Positions 44,760 to 52,010 of a stretch of DNA of 64,000 nt are shown here, one piece after another (the stretch's first letter is position 1; the number at the start of each line of letters is the position of its first letter). The notes beneath the pieces are model-generated. The model was given only the letters and a program-made list of their open reading frames with translations, searched no databases and had not been told where the DNA came from. A program made the translations under genes and the position numbers. The stretch covers positions 2,294,001 to 2,358,000 of the forward strand of contig CP060499.1 in NCBI GenBank assembly GCA_024760525.1, written 5' to 3'. Source of the DNA: Nitrospira sp. Its GTDB lineage: Bacteria > Nitrospirota > Nitrospiria > Nitrospirales > Nitrospiraceae.

Positions 44760-44882
44760 CTACTTTTTCAAAAAGGATGTCATCGCGATGCCAACGGCGA
44801 TGGAAATCTTGCCTAGAATTGAACTGTTCGTCTCACTCTGATTCGAAAGCGAGGTCGTCATAATGACGTTGTCGTGTATCAT
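44760..44882 (-). CDS. Possible small peptide gene (40 aa)
   Basis: ATG 44882 with GAGGG 7 bp upstream, stop at 44760-44762. The product is MIHDNVIMTTSLSNQSETNS followed by ILGKISIAVGIAMTSFLKK, a mildly hydrophobic C-terminal helix. It is short, unsupported by homology known to me, and lies upstream of the response regulator on the same strand. Confidence 0.3.
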   Translation of the reverse strand: MIHDNVIMTTSLSNQSETNSSILGKISIAVGIAMTSFLKK

Positions 44883-45023
44883 GGTGGCGCCCTCTTTGTC
44901 CTATCAATGAGATATGCTGTCATATTATGAGTCAGGCGAGGGTGTATAGTCTTACGTGGTTCGGTCAGAAATGAGTTGTCAGACCTGCGTCAATTCCCGT
45001 AGTCTGCCTCTCAGGAGGCCACC

Positions 45024-45668
45024 ATGGATGAACCGAGCAGGCTAACGAAGACCAAAGAGCAATGGGCCAGGGCTCGGCGAGGCGGAGAAGAACGTGAAGT
45101 GTTCTATGAAGGAGACGAACGTCTCCCCCCCGGCCAACACCTCGTCGAGAACTTCCCCGTGTTGGATCTTGGGTTCAAACCCGAGATCCTGTTGAATGAA
45201 TGGAAGCTCAGCATTGGTGGATTTGTCACCACACCTGTCGCATGGACATGGGAGCAGTTTTCAGCCCAGCCTCCATTCAAGGACCGATCGGACTTTCACT
45301 GCGTCACGTCATGGAGCCGATATGACAACGATTGGGAAGGGGTCAGTTTCAAACACCTCATATCTGTCGTGAAACCGCTGTCGCTGGCGCGGTTTGTTCT
45401 CTTCAGGTCATACGATGACTACACGACGAATTTACCGCTCGATGTCTGTGACGACGCCGATGTGCTGTTGGCCCACAGCTGGAACGGTAAACCACTCTCC
45501 CGAGACCATGGCGGGCCCGTACGCGTGATCGTCCCCAAACGCTATGCCTGGAAGGGCGCGAAGTGGGTGAAGGAGATTACGTTTTCAGATCGGGATGAAA
45601 AAGGGTTTTGGGAAGTGCGTGGGTATTCCAACACCGCATTGCCGTGGCAAAACGATCGCTATGGGTAG
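45024..45668 (+). CDS. Sulfite-oxidase-type molybdopterin oxidoreductase, catalytic domain only
   Basis: 214 residues from ATG 45024, with AGGAGG 6 bp upstream. The fold has the Moco-binding core: FHCVTSWSRYDNDWEGV with Cys93 as the molybdenum ligand, LPLDVCDDADVLLAHSWNGK, DHGGPVRVIVPKRYAWKGAKWV and GFWEVRGYSNTALPW. It lacks a Tat signal, a heme domain and the C-terminal dimerisation domain of sulfite oxidases, as in MsrP/YedY-like proteins, but those carry a Tat leader. A cytoplasmic or uncertain location is inferred. Substrate unknown. Confidence 0.88.
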   Translation: MDEPSRLTKTKEQWARARRGGEEREVFYEGDERLPPGQHLVENFPVLDLGFKPEILLNEWKLSIGGFVTTPVAWTWEQFSAQPPFKDRSDFHCVTSWSRYDNDWEGVSFKHLISVVKPLSLARFVLFRSYDDYTTNLPLDVCDDADVLLAHSWNGKPLSRDHGGPVRVIVPKRYAWKGAKWVKEITFSDRDEKGFWEVRGYSNTALPWQNDRYG

Positions 45669-45671
45669 CGA

Positions 45672-46007
45672 TCATCTCTTGATCCAGCCGCCTGGTCCTT
45701 CGACAAAGTTTCCCGGTCTGGTGTTCTGGATGGCTTTCTCTCCTGCCAGCGATTCAACTGATTGGACGTTGGTCCGGTTTCGTTTTGCGATATCCTCATA
45801 GGCTCGCCGACGTTTCTGATTCACGTCTTCGAGCAACGCCCGGGCCTCCGCATCGGGAGGGATGACCGCCCCCAAGTAACCGTTGGCCTTCTCCCCCACC
45901 AAACCTTTCATTTTGGCTTCCTCCAAGGATAGCGCCAAGCCGGAGGATTCAGCCATGAACCAGGTAGCCAACGCACATAACACGAGCACCAGACGACGTC
46001 TGAACAT
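45672..46007 (-). CDS. ydbL: YdbL-like (DUF1318) exported protein
   Basis: 111 residues from ATG 46007, with GGGGGA 4-5 bp upstream; a GTG four codons earlier is also possible. Residues 1-27 are a signal peptide (LVLVLCALATWFMAESSGLALS). The mature part has KMKGLVGEKANGYLGAVIPP, LLEDVNQKRRRAYEDIAKRN and ending NFVEGPGGWIKR, the DUF1318 layout. It completes the YdbH-YnbE-YdbL set; E. coli YdbL modulates YdbH/YnbE. Its end meets the convergent sulfite-oxidase-like gene with a 3-bp gap. Confidence 0.9.
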   Translation of the reverse strand: MFRRRLVLVLCALATWFMAESSGLALSLEEAKMKGLVGEKANGYLGAVIPPDAEARALLEDVNQKRRRAYEDIAKRNRTNVQSVESLAGEKAIQNTRPGNFVEGPGGWIKR

Positions 46008-46021
46008 TTGTTCCCCCACAG

Positions 46022-46252
46022 CTAAAATAATCCGCTCTCATTCGACAAGACCTGATCCAATTCTTTGTCCACTTTCACACGGATCTCATGATCAATTTTC
46101 ACATTGAGATTGATCGTAATCGGCTTCTCCGGCGCCGTCACTTCGACCCGTGGGGTACAGGCGCCCATCATGACCAGCAGAGTCACCCACGTCACGAGCG
46201 CGACGCTTATCCGTACCACCTCACTCAGCATGGTCAGCCTCATGATGATCAT
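46022..46252 (-). CDS. ynbE: YnbE-like lipoprotein
   Basis: 76 residues from ATG 46252, overlapping the ydbH stop by 4 bp. A hydrophobic leader ends in the lipobox MMGAC, followed by TPRVEVTAPEKPITINLNVK and IDHEIRVKVDKELDQVLS, closely matching the YnbE pattern. An outer-membrane lipoprotein that pairs with the C-terminal end of YdbH in the bridge that moves phospholipid across the periplasm (known in E. coli; inferred here). The overlap suggests translational coupling. Confidence 0.9.
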   Translation of the reverse strand: MIIMRLTMLSEVVRISVALVTWVTLLVMMGACTPRVEVTAPEKPITINLNVKIDHEIRVKVDKELDQVLSNESGLF

Positions 46253-49041
46253 AATCGTTTGTATTTTTTCTCGATTGTGCCTTGAATATCGTCCACCAAG
46301 CGAAGGCTTTTCAGAAGAGTGGGAATATGTTCCTGCACGGTCAAATTGAAATGAATCGGCGGTGTCGTCTTCAGATCCGGATTTCTGCCTTCCACCCGCG
46401 CGATCAGATCCAACATTCCGTTCTCGCCGTATCTCATCCCCACGCGCAACACGCTGTAATGAAAGTTATTGAGGGCATGAGCTACCAGCCGGAGTTGGCT
46501 GTCAGACTCTGAAAGCATCTTCGATGACTCCGGTGGTGACACATATTTTATGACCCCACCGGGAGGTTGTGCCTCGACCACTCCGTCCTTCATGATGACC
46601 CCGCCACCGGAGGTGATCGTCACAGGAAGCGTCCCGTTCAACGTTCCCGTTCCGTGGAGCCCTTTTTGTTGCTCCACACTGAGAATTTTGGCCAGATCGA
46701 GACTCCTTAGAGAAAAGGTCGCCCCAAAGGGAGGTCTGGCCACGTCTCCGACTGGCCCAAGACTTGCGACAGTGCCTCCGAAGACCTCGCACTGAAAGTC
46801 GTTCACGTCAACGACCGGCCGCTCTTCCGCCAACTTCCATCTCATCTGAAACGAGGCTGCGAGGTTGGTGACTTCAACCCCGCTCTGTATCGAGGTCACG
46901 AAAATGGGAGCCGGTTGGGTCGTGGCAATCGACTCCAGTCCCGACGCGTGTAATTCCATCGCGGTGCTAAAGCCCCTTACAATATGATCATAATAGAAGC
47001 CCGACAGCTTTTCGGCCACAACCCTCGCCGTCGCCGACGTTAATTTCATTCCATTGATCGGGTCGCCGAAGCTGCCGGACCAGGCCGCATCGAAGCGAAC
47101 GGTGAACGCCCCATCGATGAGATCGGTCGCGGGAGGTAGGCCCATCATGATCTTACTGAGTCGCCGCTCGGCCCCATTGAACGTCAGAGGACCAATGGCG
47201 CCATGCAGAACCCCTTGAGCCGCCTGCAACGGTTGCTCGATTCTGGCTGTCATAAGCCCTTCTTGCACGGGAGTATTGACGCGAAGGTCGGCCTTGATGC
47301 CGGTCTGGCCAGCCGTGAAACTGACGACCCAATCACTCGTGGAGGGACCCCCAAAACCTGTATCCGGACTCACTCCATTCACCGACAATGTCCCATGGGT
47401 GGTCCAAGCAGTTCCTGCGGTCTCGAGTTCCTGAACTCTGAGAAGACCTTGTCCGACATGAACGTTCCACCCGTTGATTCTCATCGTCGGGGCGCGCACC
47501 GTTGCGATCATCGGTCCCCCGTTGCAACGAATCGCTGTCAGATCGCATTCCACTGTCAGCGGCTCCGATAGATGCAATGTCAGGGTTGAAATATGCGTCG
47601 TGCCGCGTCCGATCTGTTTGGCCGTCACCGAGGATGACGGCGACAGAACTCCCTGCACATGTGTCCGGGCCAGTTTCACCGTCCCTCGGACTCCTCCCAT
47701 CGCTTCTTTGGCCGAAAGGAATTCGGTGACTGCTTTCGGGAGGATGCCCTCCAGATCGTAGGCCCCCTCGGCCAACACCAGCTCATTGCCGAGACCTTCG
47801 GCGCGGGTCGTTTCAAACTGTGCAACGAGCGGTCCCGGTGTCCGCCCGTAGGTCACATGTAGTGGCCCTTGCGCCACCATGCGTACCGGCGCTTCCGTCC
47901 AATATAAGGTCCCCTGCACGGGTTTCCTATTTTCGATCCGCACCGGTTGATCACCGCCGGGGAGAATCAATCGAACCACTTCTGGAATGATACGCGGTTG
48001 GGTATTAATCGTGGCCGTGAGCAGAACACCGGGGCTCAATGCCCACTCGACCTGTTTCGCATTACCTCCGAACGTCCCCTCATAGGCCACGGCGATGTCC
48101 TTGGCCACACCCTTCAAAGCCGGAAGCGTGGCAATGACTCGCATATTGCCGTCCAAATGCGTGTGTTCGTCTTCCCATAACGAACTCAACGTCGCTTCCG
48201 CCGCGGCGTTCCCGGCCCAATCTATCGCCACCTGTCCCGTGACCTTCTCCAATTCGGGACCGATAGGAACAAGAAGCGCAATAAAGGGGGCCAGTTCTTG
48301 CACATTAATCTGAAGATTTCCATTGACTTGAATCTGCGAGCCGTTTGGATGCGCCTGGGACTGCCATGACACAATGGGTGCTGCTTGAGGCCGTTGGGAT
48401 GCCAAGGTGGCCGACCAAGTACTTGCGGAATTCCCGACCACGGCGAGGCCGTAGGAGGCCGTATCGCGTCCCCTGAACGACAAGTGACCTCCCAACTCTC
48501 CGCCTCGATAGGTGAGACTCCCTTCTATCGTCACTTTGCGGAGCGGTCCTGTCGCCTGTTCACGAAAAATGGTGAGATGATCGAGTTGTAACTCATCGAA
48601 CGGAAGAATCGGCAGGCTCCGCAAGAGATCGCCCGCGGTCAACAAGCTCCACGGTGATTCTTCGTCATCGACGCGATCGTCGGCCCTGCTGTCCTTCTGA
48701 GTTGGACCTGTCGACGGAACGTTCAGCACATGGACCGCAGCGTCTCGAAGCACAATATGACTCACACGACCTTGGAGCAACTGAGTCAGATCATATTGGA
48801 TCTCCGCATCCGTCAGGGAGACCATCAATCGTTCTTCACCCAAATCCTGTTGAAACGAAATGACCGGGATGCGCATCCGGTTCCAGCCCGGATAGCCGAG
48901 TTGAAGGATGACGTTGCTGTATCCATGCTGGCGAAGGCCTCGCGTCAATAGATAGGAGACACTCAGCGGCAGCAGTAAATAGCTGCTAAAGAGCGCCACC
49001 AGTCCGAGCAGCACAACTACTTGATACCGTTGAGTCAGCAT
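46249..49041 (-). CDS. ydbH: YdbH-like AsmA-family intermembrane lipid transport protein
   Basis: 930 residues from ATG 49041, with AGGA 5 bp upstream. An N-terminal anchor (VVVLLGLVALFSSYLLLPLS) is followed by about 880 residues of beta-strand-rich repeats, with the C-terminal conserved region LSVEQQKGLHGTGTLNGTLP and GVVEAQPPGGVIKYVSPP, typical of YdbH-type C-terminal domains. E. coli YdbH, with TamB and YhdP, carries phospholipid to the outer membrane in a groove. A TTGACA at 49106-49101 could be the -35 box in the 295-bp upstream gap. First gene of the operon. Confidence 0.9.
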   Translation of the reverse strand: MLTQRYQVVVLLGLVALFSSYLLLPLSVSYLLTRGLRQHGYSNVILQLGYPGWNRMRIPVISFQQDLGEERLMVSLTDAEIQYDLTQLLQGRVSHIVLRDAAVHVLNVPSTGPTQKDSRADDRVDDEESPWSLLTAGDLLRSLPILPFDELQLDHLTIFREQATGPLRKVTIEGSLTYRGGELGGHLSFRGRDTASYGLAVVGNSASTWSATLASQRPQAAPIVSWQSQAHPNGSQIQVNGNLQINVQELAPFIALLVPIGPELEKVTGQVAIDWAGNAAAEATLSSLWEDEHTHLDGNMRVIATLPALKGVAKDIAVAYEGTFGGNAKQVEWALSPGVLLTATINTQPRIIPEVVRLILPGGDQPVRIENRKPVQGTLYWTEAPVRMVAQGPLHVTYGRTPGPLVAQFETTRAEGLGNELVLAEGAYDLEGILPKAVTEFLSAKEAMGGVRGTVKLARTHVQGVLSPSSSVTAKQIGRGTTHISTLTLHLSEPLTVECDLTAIRCNGGPMIATVRAPTMRINGWNVHVGQGLLRVQELETAGTAWTTHGTLSVNGVSPDTGFGGPSTSDWVVSFTAGQTGIKADLRVNTPVQEGLMTARIEQPLQAAQGVLHGAIGPLTFNGAERRLSKIMMGLPPATDLIDGAFTVRFDAAWSGSFGDPINGMKLTSATARVVAEKLSGFYYDHIVRGFSTAMELHASGLESIATTQPAPIFVTSIQSGVEVTNLAASFQMRWKLAEERPVVDVNDFQCEVFGGTVASLGPVGDVARPPFGATFSLRSLDLAKILSVEQQKGLHGTGTLNGTLPVTITSGGGVIMKDGVVEAQPPGGVIKYVSPPESSKMLSESDSQLRLVAHALNNFHYSVLRVGMRYGENGMLDLIARVEGRNPDLKTTPPIHFNLTVQEHIPTLLKSLRLVDDIQGTIEKKYKRL

Positions 49042-49336
49042 GGTTTTCCTGACCCTGATTAGAGAATGCGATGCTGGTTCTCAAACAAACTCTCAGGCTC
49101 TGTCAAGATGTCCGAACGGCTCTGCACAAGATTTAGTCCGATAGTCCCACTCGCGTCGTGCTGATATCCGGACCATTTCGTCGCCATTTTAAACCTGTCC
49201 GCGTCTTTTAGCACAATTGAGAGTCCATCTACGCATGCTTCCCGCTATCACGACGGCAAGAACAATAGCCGATCAGCTCCGAGCGTAAAACAGACGACCC
49301 AGAGCTAGGAAACGCTTGTTCATAAGTTCGGAAGGA

Positions 49337-49909
49337 TTACTTGAAGCAGAAGTTCATATCGAGCAACCCATCTGCCGCGACGGTCGCCTCGCCCCCTTGT
49401 CTGCAATTGGCTTTTGCTGGGTTACCTCCTGCCCCAGCACCCGCTCCGCCCGTTCCCTGATCTGCGGAAAGGGCTCCGCCGGACTCAGTTGCGCCTCCAC
49501 TCGGTCCAGCAAGCTTCACCGGATCGGTCCTCTGCAGAAATGTCCCATCCTTGCTATGCGTCAAGACCAAAGCCGGCTGTGTCTTTTCGCTGGAAAGAGG
49601 AACCGCACTTGCTTGGAATGATGCTCCTCCTTTCTCTAAGCGAACCGTCACCTTGTAGTACTTGAGAGTCGAGCTCAACGAAAACCCGATCGCATTCAGA
49701 TCACCCGAATACGTTCCATGGTTGGCGTAGTAGAGCGTTTGAAGACGGTCGATTTCCGCCAGCGCCACCTCGGCCTCCACCGATCGCGCTTTCTCCACGA
49801 AATGTCTATGCGAGATCATGGCCAATGCGGCGAGAATGCTGAGAATGGCTAGGACCATCATCACTTCAATCAACGTGAAACCCGTGCTTTCTCTGATTCG
49901 TCGAATCAT
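49337..49909 (-). CDS. Type IV pilin-like (PilA/PilE) protein
   Basis: 190 residues from ATG 49909, overlapping the HAMP gene by 4 bp. A short leader (MIRRIRESTG) ends at the prepilin cleavage site, G-FTLIEVMMVLAILSILAAL, with the expected Glu five residues after the cut. The mature part has a long helix and a small globular domain, then a glycine-rich tail (GTGGAGAGAGG) and one pair of Cys (C...C near the end). No pilus-assembly genes are in the window. Long and Gly-rich for a minor pilin. Confidence 0.93.
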   Translation of the reverse strand: MIRRIRESTGFTLIEVMMVLAILSILAALAMISHRHFVEKARSVEAEVALAEIDRLQTLYYANHGTYSGDLNAIGFSLSSTLKYYKVTVRLEKGGASFQASAVPLSSEKTQPALVLTHSKDGTFLQRTDPVKLAGPSGGATESGGALSADQGTGGAGAGAGGNPAKANCRQGGEATVAADGLLDMNFCFK

Positions 49910-50535
49910 CGGAGTTTCGTGGGTAACTCACGACGCGATCCGAAGTCGAATCGCTGTACGGTTGCAGCAATGTCATCGAGGGCGTTACGCGCCTCCTCAA
50001 CATCCGACGATCCAACCTGTTCGATTTTCAGCAACGCCGCTCTCAGCGTATGCGCCTGGTGCTGAATATGAGCAAAGGACTGCTCAATATTTTCCAAGGC
50101 CTGATTGGCGGTCGCAGCCAGTTCGTCCAATCGGTCACTCGAGCGAAATTGCATTCTCCAACGAAGATTTCCCTTCGCCCATTGCTGAATGCTTTCATCG
50201 AGCCGATAGAGCGGGCCTGCAACACGCCGTGTCACAATGAGACTGAAAATGACCGAACCAAAAAACAACACCGGAACGGCGACCCAGACCGTCTTGCTCA
50301 GCATCAGCATTTCTTCCGCGGCAACTTGGCGTTCTTCCATCGAATCGCTGGTATACAGCGCCACCATGGGTTTGATATGGGCGCCATAAAAGGCCATCGT
50401 GAAGAACAGCGCCGAGTAGAGGAACAGTAACAGTCCGATCCAGGCGACATAACCCTTTTGAATTCGATGGACAAAAAACCCGTTTCGACGGTCGACAGTG
50501 GGGGAAGCAGGTTTTGCGGCGGTGGCTGTCTTCAT
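49906..50535 (-). CDS. HAMP-domain membrane protein without output domain
   Basis: 209 residues from ATG 50535, with GGAGG 4-5 bp upstream. Two spans (about 30-52 and 85-105) enclose a periplasmic loop of about 30 residues. A HAMP stretch (about 107-165: RRVAGPLYRLDESIQQWAKG and DRLDELAATANQALENIEQS) and a further coiled coil of about 45 residues follow. No kinase, cyclase or methyl-accepting signalling domain is present, so it may act as a scaffold or partner of another signalling protein. It precedes and overlaps the pilin gene. Confidence 0.85.
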   Translation of the reverse strand: MKTATAAKPASPTVDRRNGFFVHRIQKGYVAWIGLLLFLYSALFFTMAFYGAHIKPMVALYTSDSMEERQVAAEEMLMLSKTVWVAVPVLFFGSVIFSLIVTRRVAGPLYRLDESIQQWAKGNLRWRMQFRSSDRLDELAATANQALENIEQSFAHIQHQAHTLRAALLKIEQVGSSDVEEARNALDDIAATVQRFDFGSRRELPTKLR

Positions 50536-50591
50536 CTTTCCTCCCGTTAGCCCTGGCATGACAACCGACAGTATCTCTGCGGTTCAAGGTA

Positions 50592-50610
50592 TCACTGAGT
50601 GTGTCACTGA
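50592..50610. repeat. Direct repeat TCACTGA x2, 12-bp period
   Basis: TCACTGA at 50592-50598 and 50604-50610, 57-75 bp upstream of the HAMP-protein start. The spacing of about one helical turn could suit a dimeric regulator. Weak evidence only. Confidence 0.25.
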
Positions 50611-50646
50611 CCAAGGAAATGGGGGCTTTTGTGAGGAAAGAGAATG

Positions 50647-50874
50647 CTATGGCAGGGCTTGTTCGGAATCCCGGGGGACCTCAGCCGCAGATTCCTCGCA
50701 CTTCTTGCAGTTCAGGATAGAGCCTAGGTGCTGGGTGCGCCCGGCCAGGGTCAGGACCCAAGGGCGATTGATGAACGGTGGCTGATGCCGTACGTGCTGC
50801 CCATGTCCACACGCCAGATCAGCCACCCAGTCGCCATATTCATCCTGATGATATCCGATGATCGGCTGTTGCAT
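50647..50874 (-). CDS. DUF3565-family small protein
   Basis: 75 residues from ATG 50874. The sequence IIGYHQDEYGDWVADLACGHGQHVRHQPPF, interrupted here only for length, and then NRPWVLT, GRTQHLGSILNCKKCE follow the DUF3565 pattern: D-W-V-A-D-L-x-C-G-H-x-Q-H-V-R-H and a C-terminal CxxC. The His and Cys suggest a metal site. No signal peptide. Function of the family is unknown. Confidence 0.88.
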   Translation of the reverse strand: MQQPIIGYHQDEYGDWVADLACGHGQHVRHQPPFINRPWVLTLAGRTQHLGSILNCKKCEESAAEVPRDSEQALP

Positions 50875-50920
50875 ATCACATCGCTTCCGTCATTGACGTG
50901 TCTTTCGGCTTGCGCAAAGG

Positions 50921-51376
50921 TCAGCGCTTCTCAAACGGCAATTCACGTCGGTGAGCAGCAGAAAAATACTTCCAGTGCTTTTGCTCATCTTGATCGAAGC
51001 TTCCGATGAATACCACATGTCCATCAAGATGGCGAAACTCTGAGAGGGTTGTTCGGCAATTCTTGGAATCGATGACACGGGCATCGAACTGCCCCACCAC
51101 ATACACCATGCCCTTTGCCGCCTGGTAGACGTTCCGGCGCCCTGCATACCCTGTATCAGGAAACAACTCAGTGGACGAAGAACAGCCTCCGGCTCCCTTG
51201 ATATTCATGGTGAGATTGAACCGCTGAAGGAATGGATCCGTTGCCATTCTGACGATCGACAGCTGAAGTCCTGCTGAAGCTATGTCAACCGAAGCCGGCT
51301 CGGGAATATTGCTGTTGCACCCTACACAGAGCAGGATCGCACTTCCAAGGACGGTCGACCAGGCTCGTTCGCTCAC
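50921..51376 (-). CDS. Small lipoprotein of unknown function
   Basis: 151 residues from GTG 51376, overlapping the upstream heme-binding-like gene by 4 bp (GTGA). The leader ends in a lipobox-like LLCVGC followed by NSNIPEPASVD. The mature part alternates short strands and has three Cys (GGCSSST, NCRTTL) but no family I recognise. The coupled start suggests it works with the GlcG/HbpS-like protein. Confidence 0.72.
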   Translation of the reverse strand: MSERAWSTVLGSAILLCVGCNSNIPEPASVDIASAGLQLSIVRMATDPFLQRFNLTMNIKGAGGCSSSTELFPDTGYAGRRNVYQAAKGMVYVVGQFDARVIDSKNCRTTLSEFRHLDGHVVFIGSFDQDEQKHWKYFSAAHRRELPFEKR

Positions 51377-51918
51377 TTGGCTGCGGGAACCTTAGGAGCT
51401 GCACCGATCGCGTCAAGACCCTGCTGGGCGCAGGCATCATCCAGATGGGCTCCCGGTGCTCCGCCGACACCGATTCCCCCAACCACGTCTCCGCCGATTT
51501 CGATAGGAAGTCCTCCACCCAGAATCAGAATCTCACCGTTCATGTCGCGAAGCGCCTGCAACGTGGGAACTTTCGCAATGAGATCGGCCAACTCGCTGGT
51601 CGGGCGTCGCACACTCGCTGCCGTATACGCCTTCTTTCGGCTGCTATCGACCGTATGCGGCCCGGCGCCATCGGCACGCCCCATCGCACGAAGGACACCG
51701 GCACGATCAACGACGGAAACGCTGACTCGATACCCATCTTTCTTGCAGGCTTCCAATGCAGCTTGAATCGCTTTGCTGGCTGACCCAAGCGACAACACGG
51801 ACTCTTTCGGCAACTCCTCGGCAGCAGCCAAGAGGGGGGCGGTCAAGCTTCCCAGTGACAACAGAGCTATGGCGAAGACGATTAACGGACTTTTTCGTGT
51901 TTGCATCAAGAACGGCAT
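51373..51918 (-). CDS. GlcG/HbpS-family (DUF336) exported protein
   Basis: 181 residues from ATG 51918, with GGAGG 6 bp upstream. Residues about 8-32 are a signal peptide (IVFAIALLSLGSLTAPLLAAA). The mature part follows the heme-binding HbpS/GlcG pattern: AIQAALEACKKDGYRVSVSV, DRAGVLRAMGRADGAGPHTV, SSRKKAYTAASVRRPTSEL, and GGGLPIEIGGDVVGGIGVGG near the C-terminus. HbpS binds heme in Streptomyces; binding here is inferred. A promoter with TTGACA lies upstream. Confidence 0.9.
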   Translation of the reverse strand: MPFLMQTRKSPLIVFAIALLSLGSLTAPLLAAAEELPKESVLSLGSASKAIQAALEACKKDGYRVSVSVVDRAGVLRAMGRADGAGPHTVDSSRKKAYTAASVRRPTSELADLIAKVPTLQALRDMNGEILILGGGLPIEIGGDVVGGIGVGGAPGAHLDDACAQQGLDAIGAAPKVPAAK

Positions 51919-51944
51919 CACTATCCTCCTATCTGGATGTGCTG

Positions 51945-51973
51945 AGCGTACGGATGCGTGTGGGCGCTGTCAA
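51945..51973 (-). promoter_or_regulatory. Sigma-70-like promoter TTGACA-17-TACGCT
   Basis: On the minus strand TTGACA (51973-51968) is followed, after 17 bp, by TACGCT (51950-51945). It would start transcription about 20 bp upstream of the GlcG/HbpS-like gene's ATG at 51918. Confidence 0.45.
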
Positions 51974-52010
51974 GAGATCGGCCGGCTTCGGTGGGATGGA
52001 AGACGTTGCA

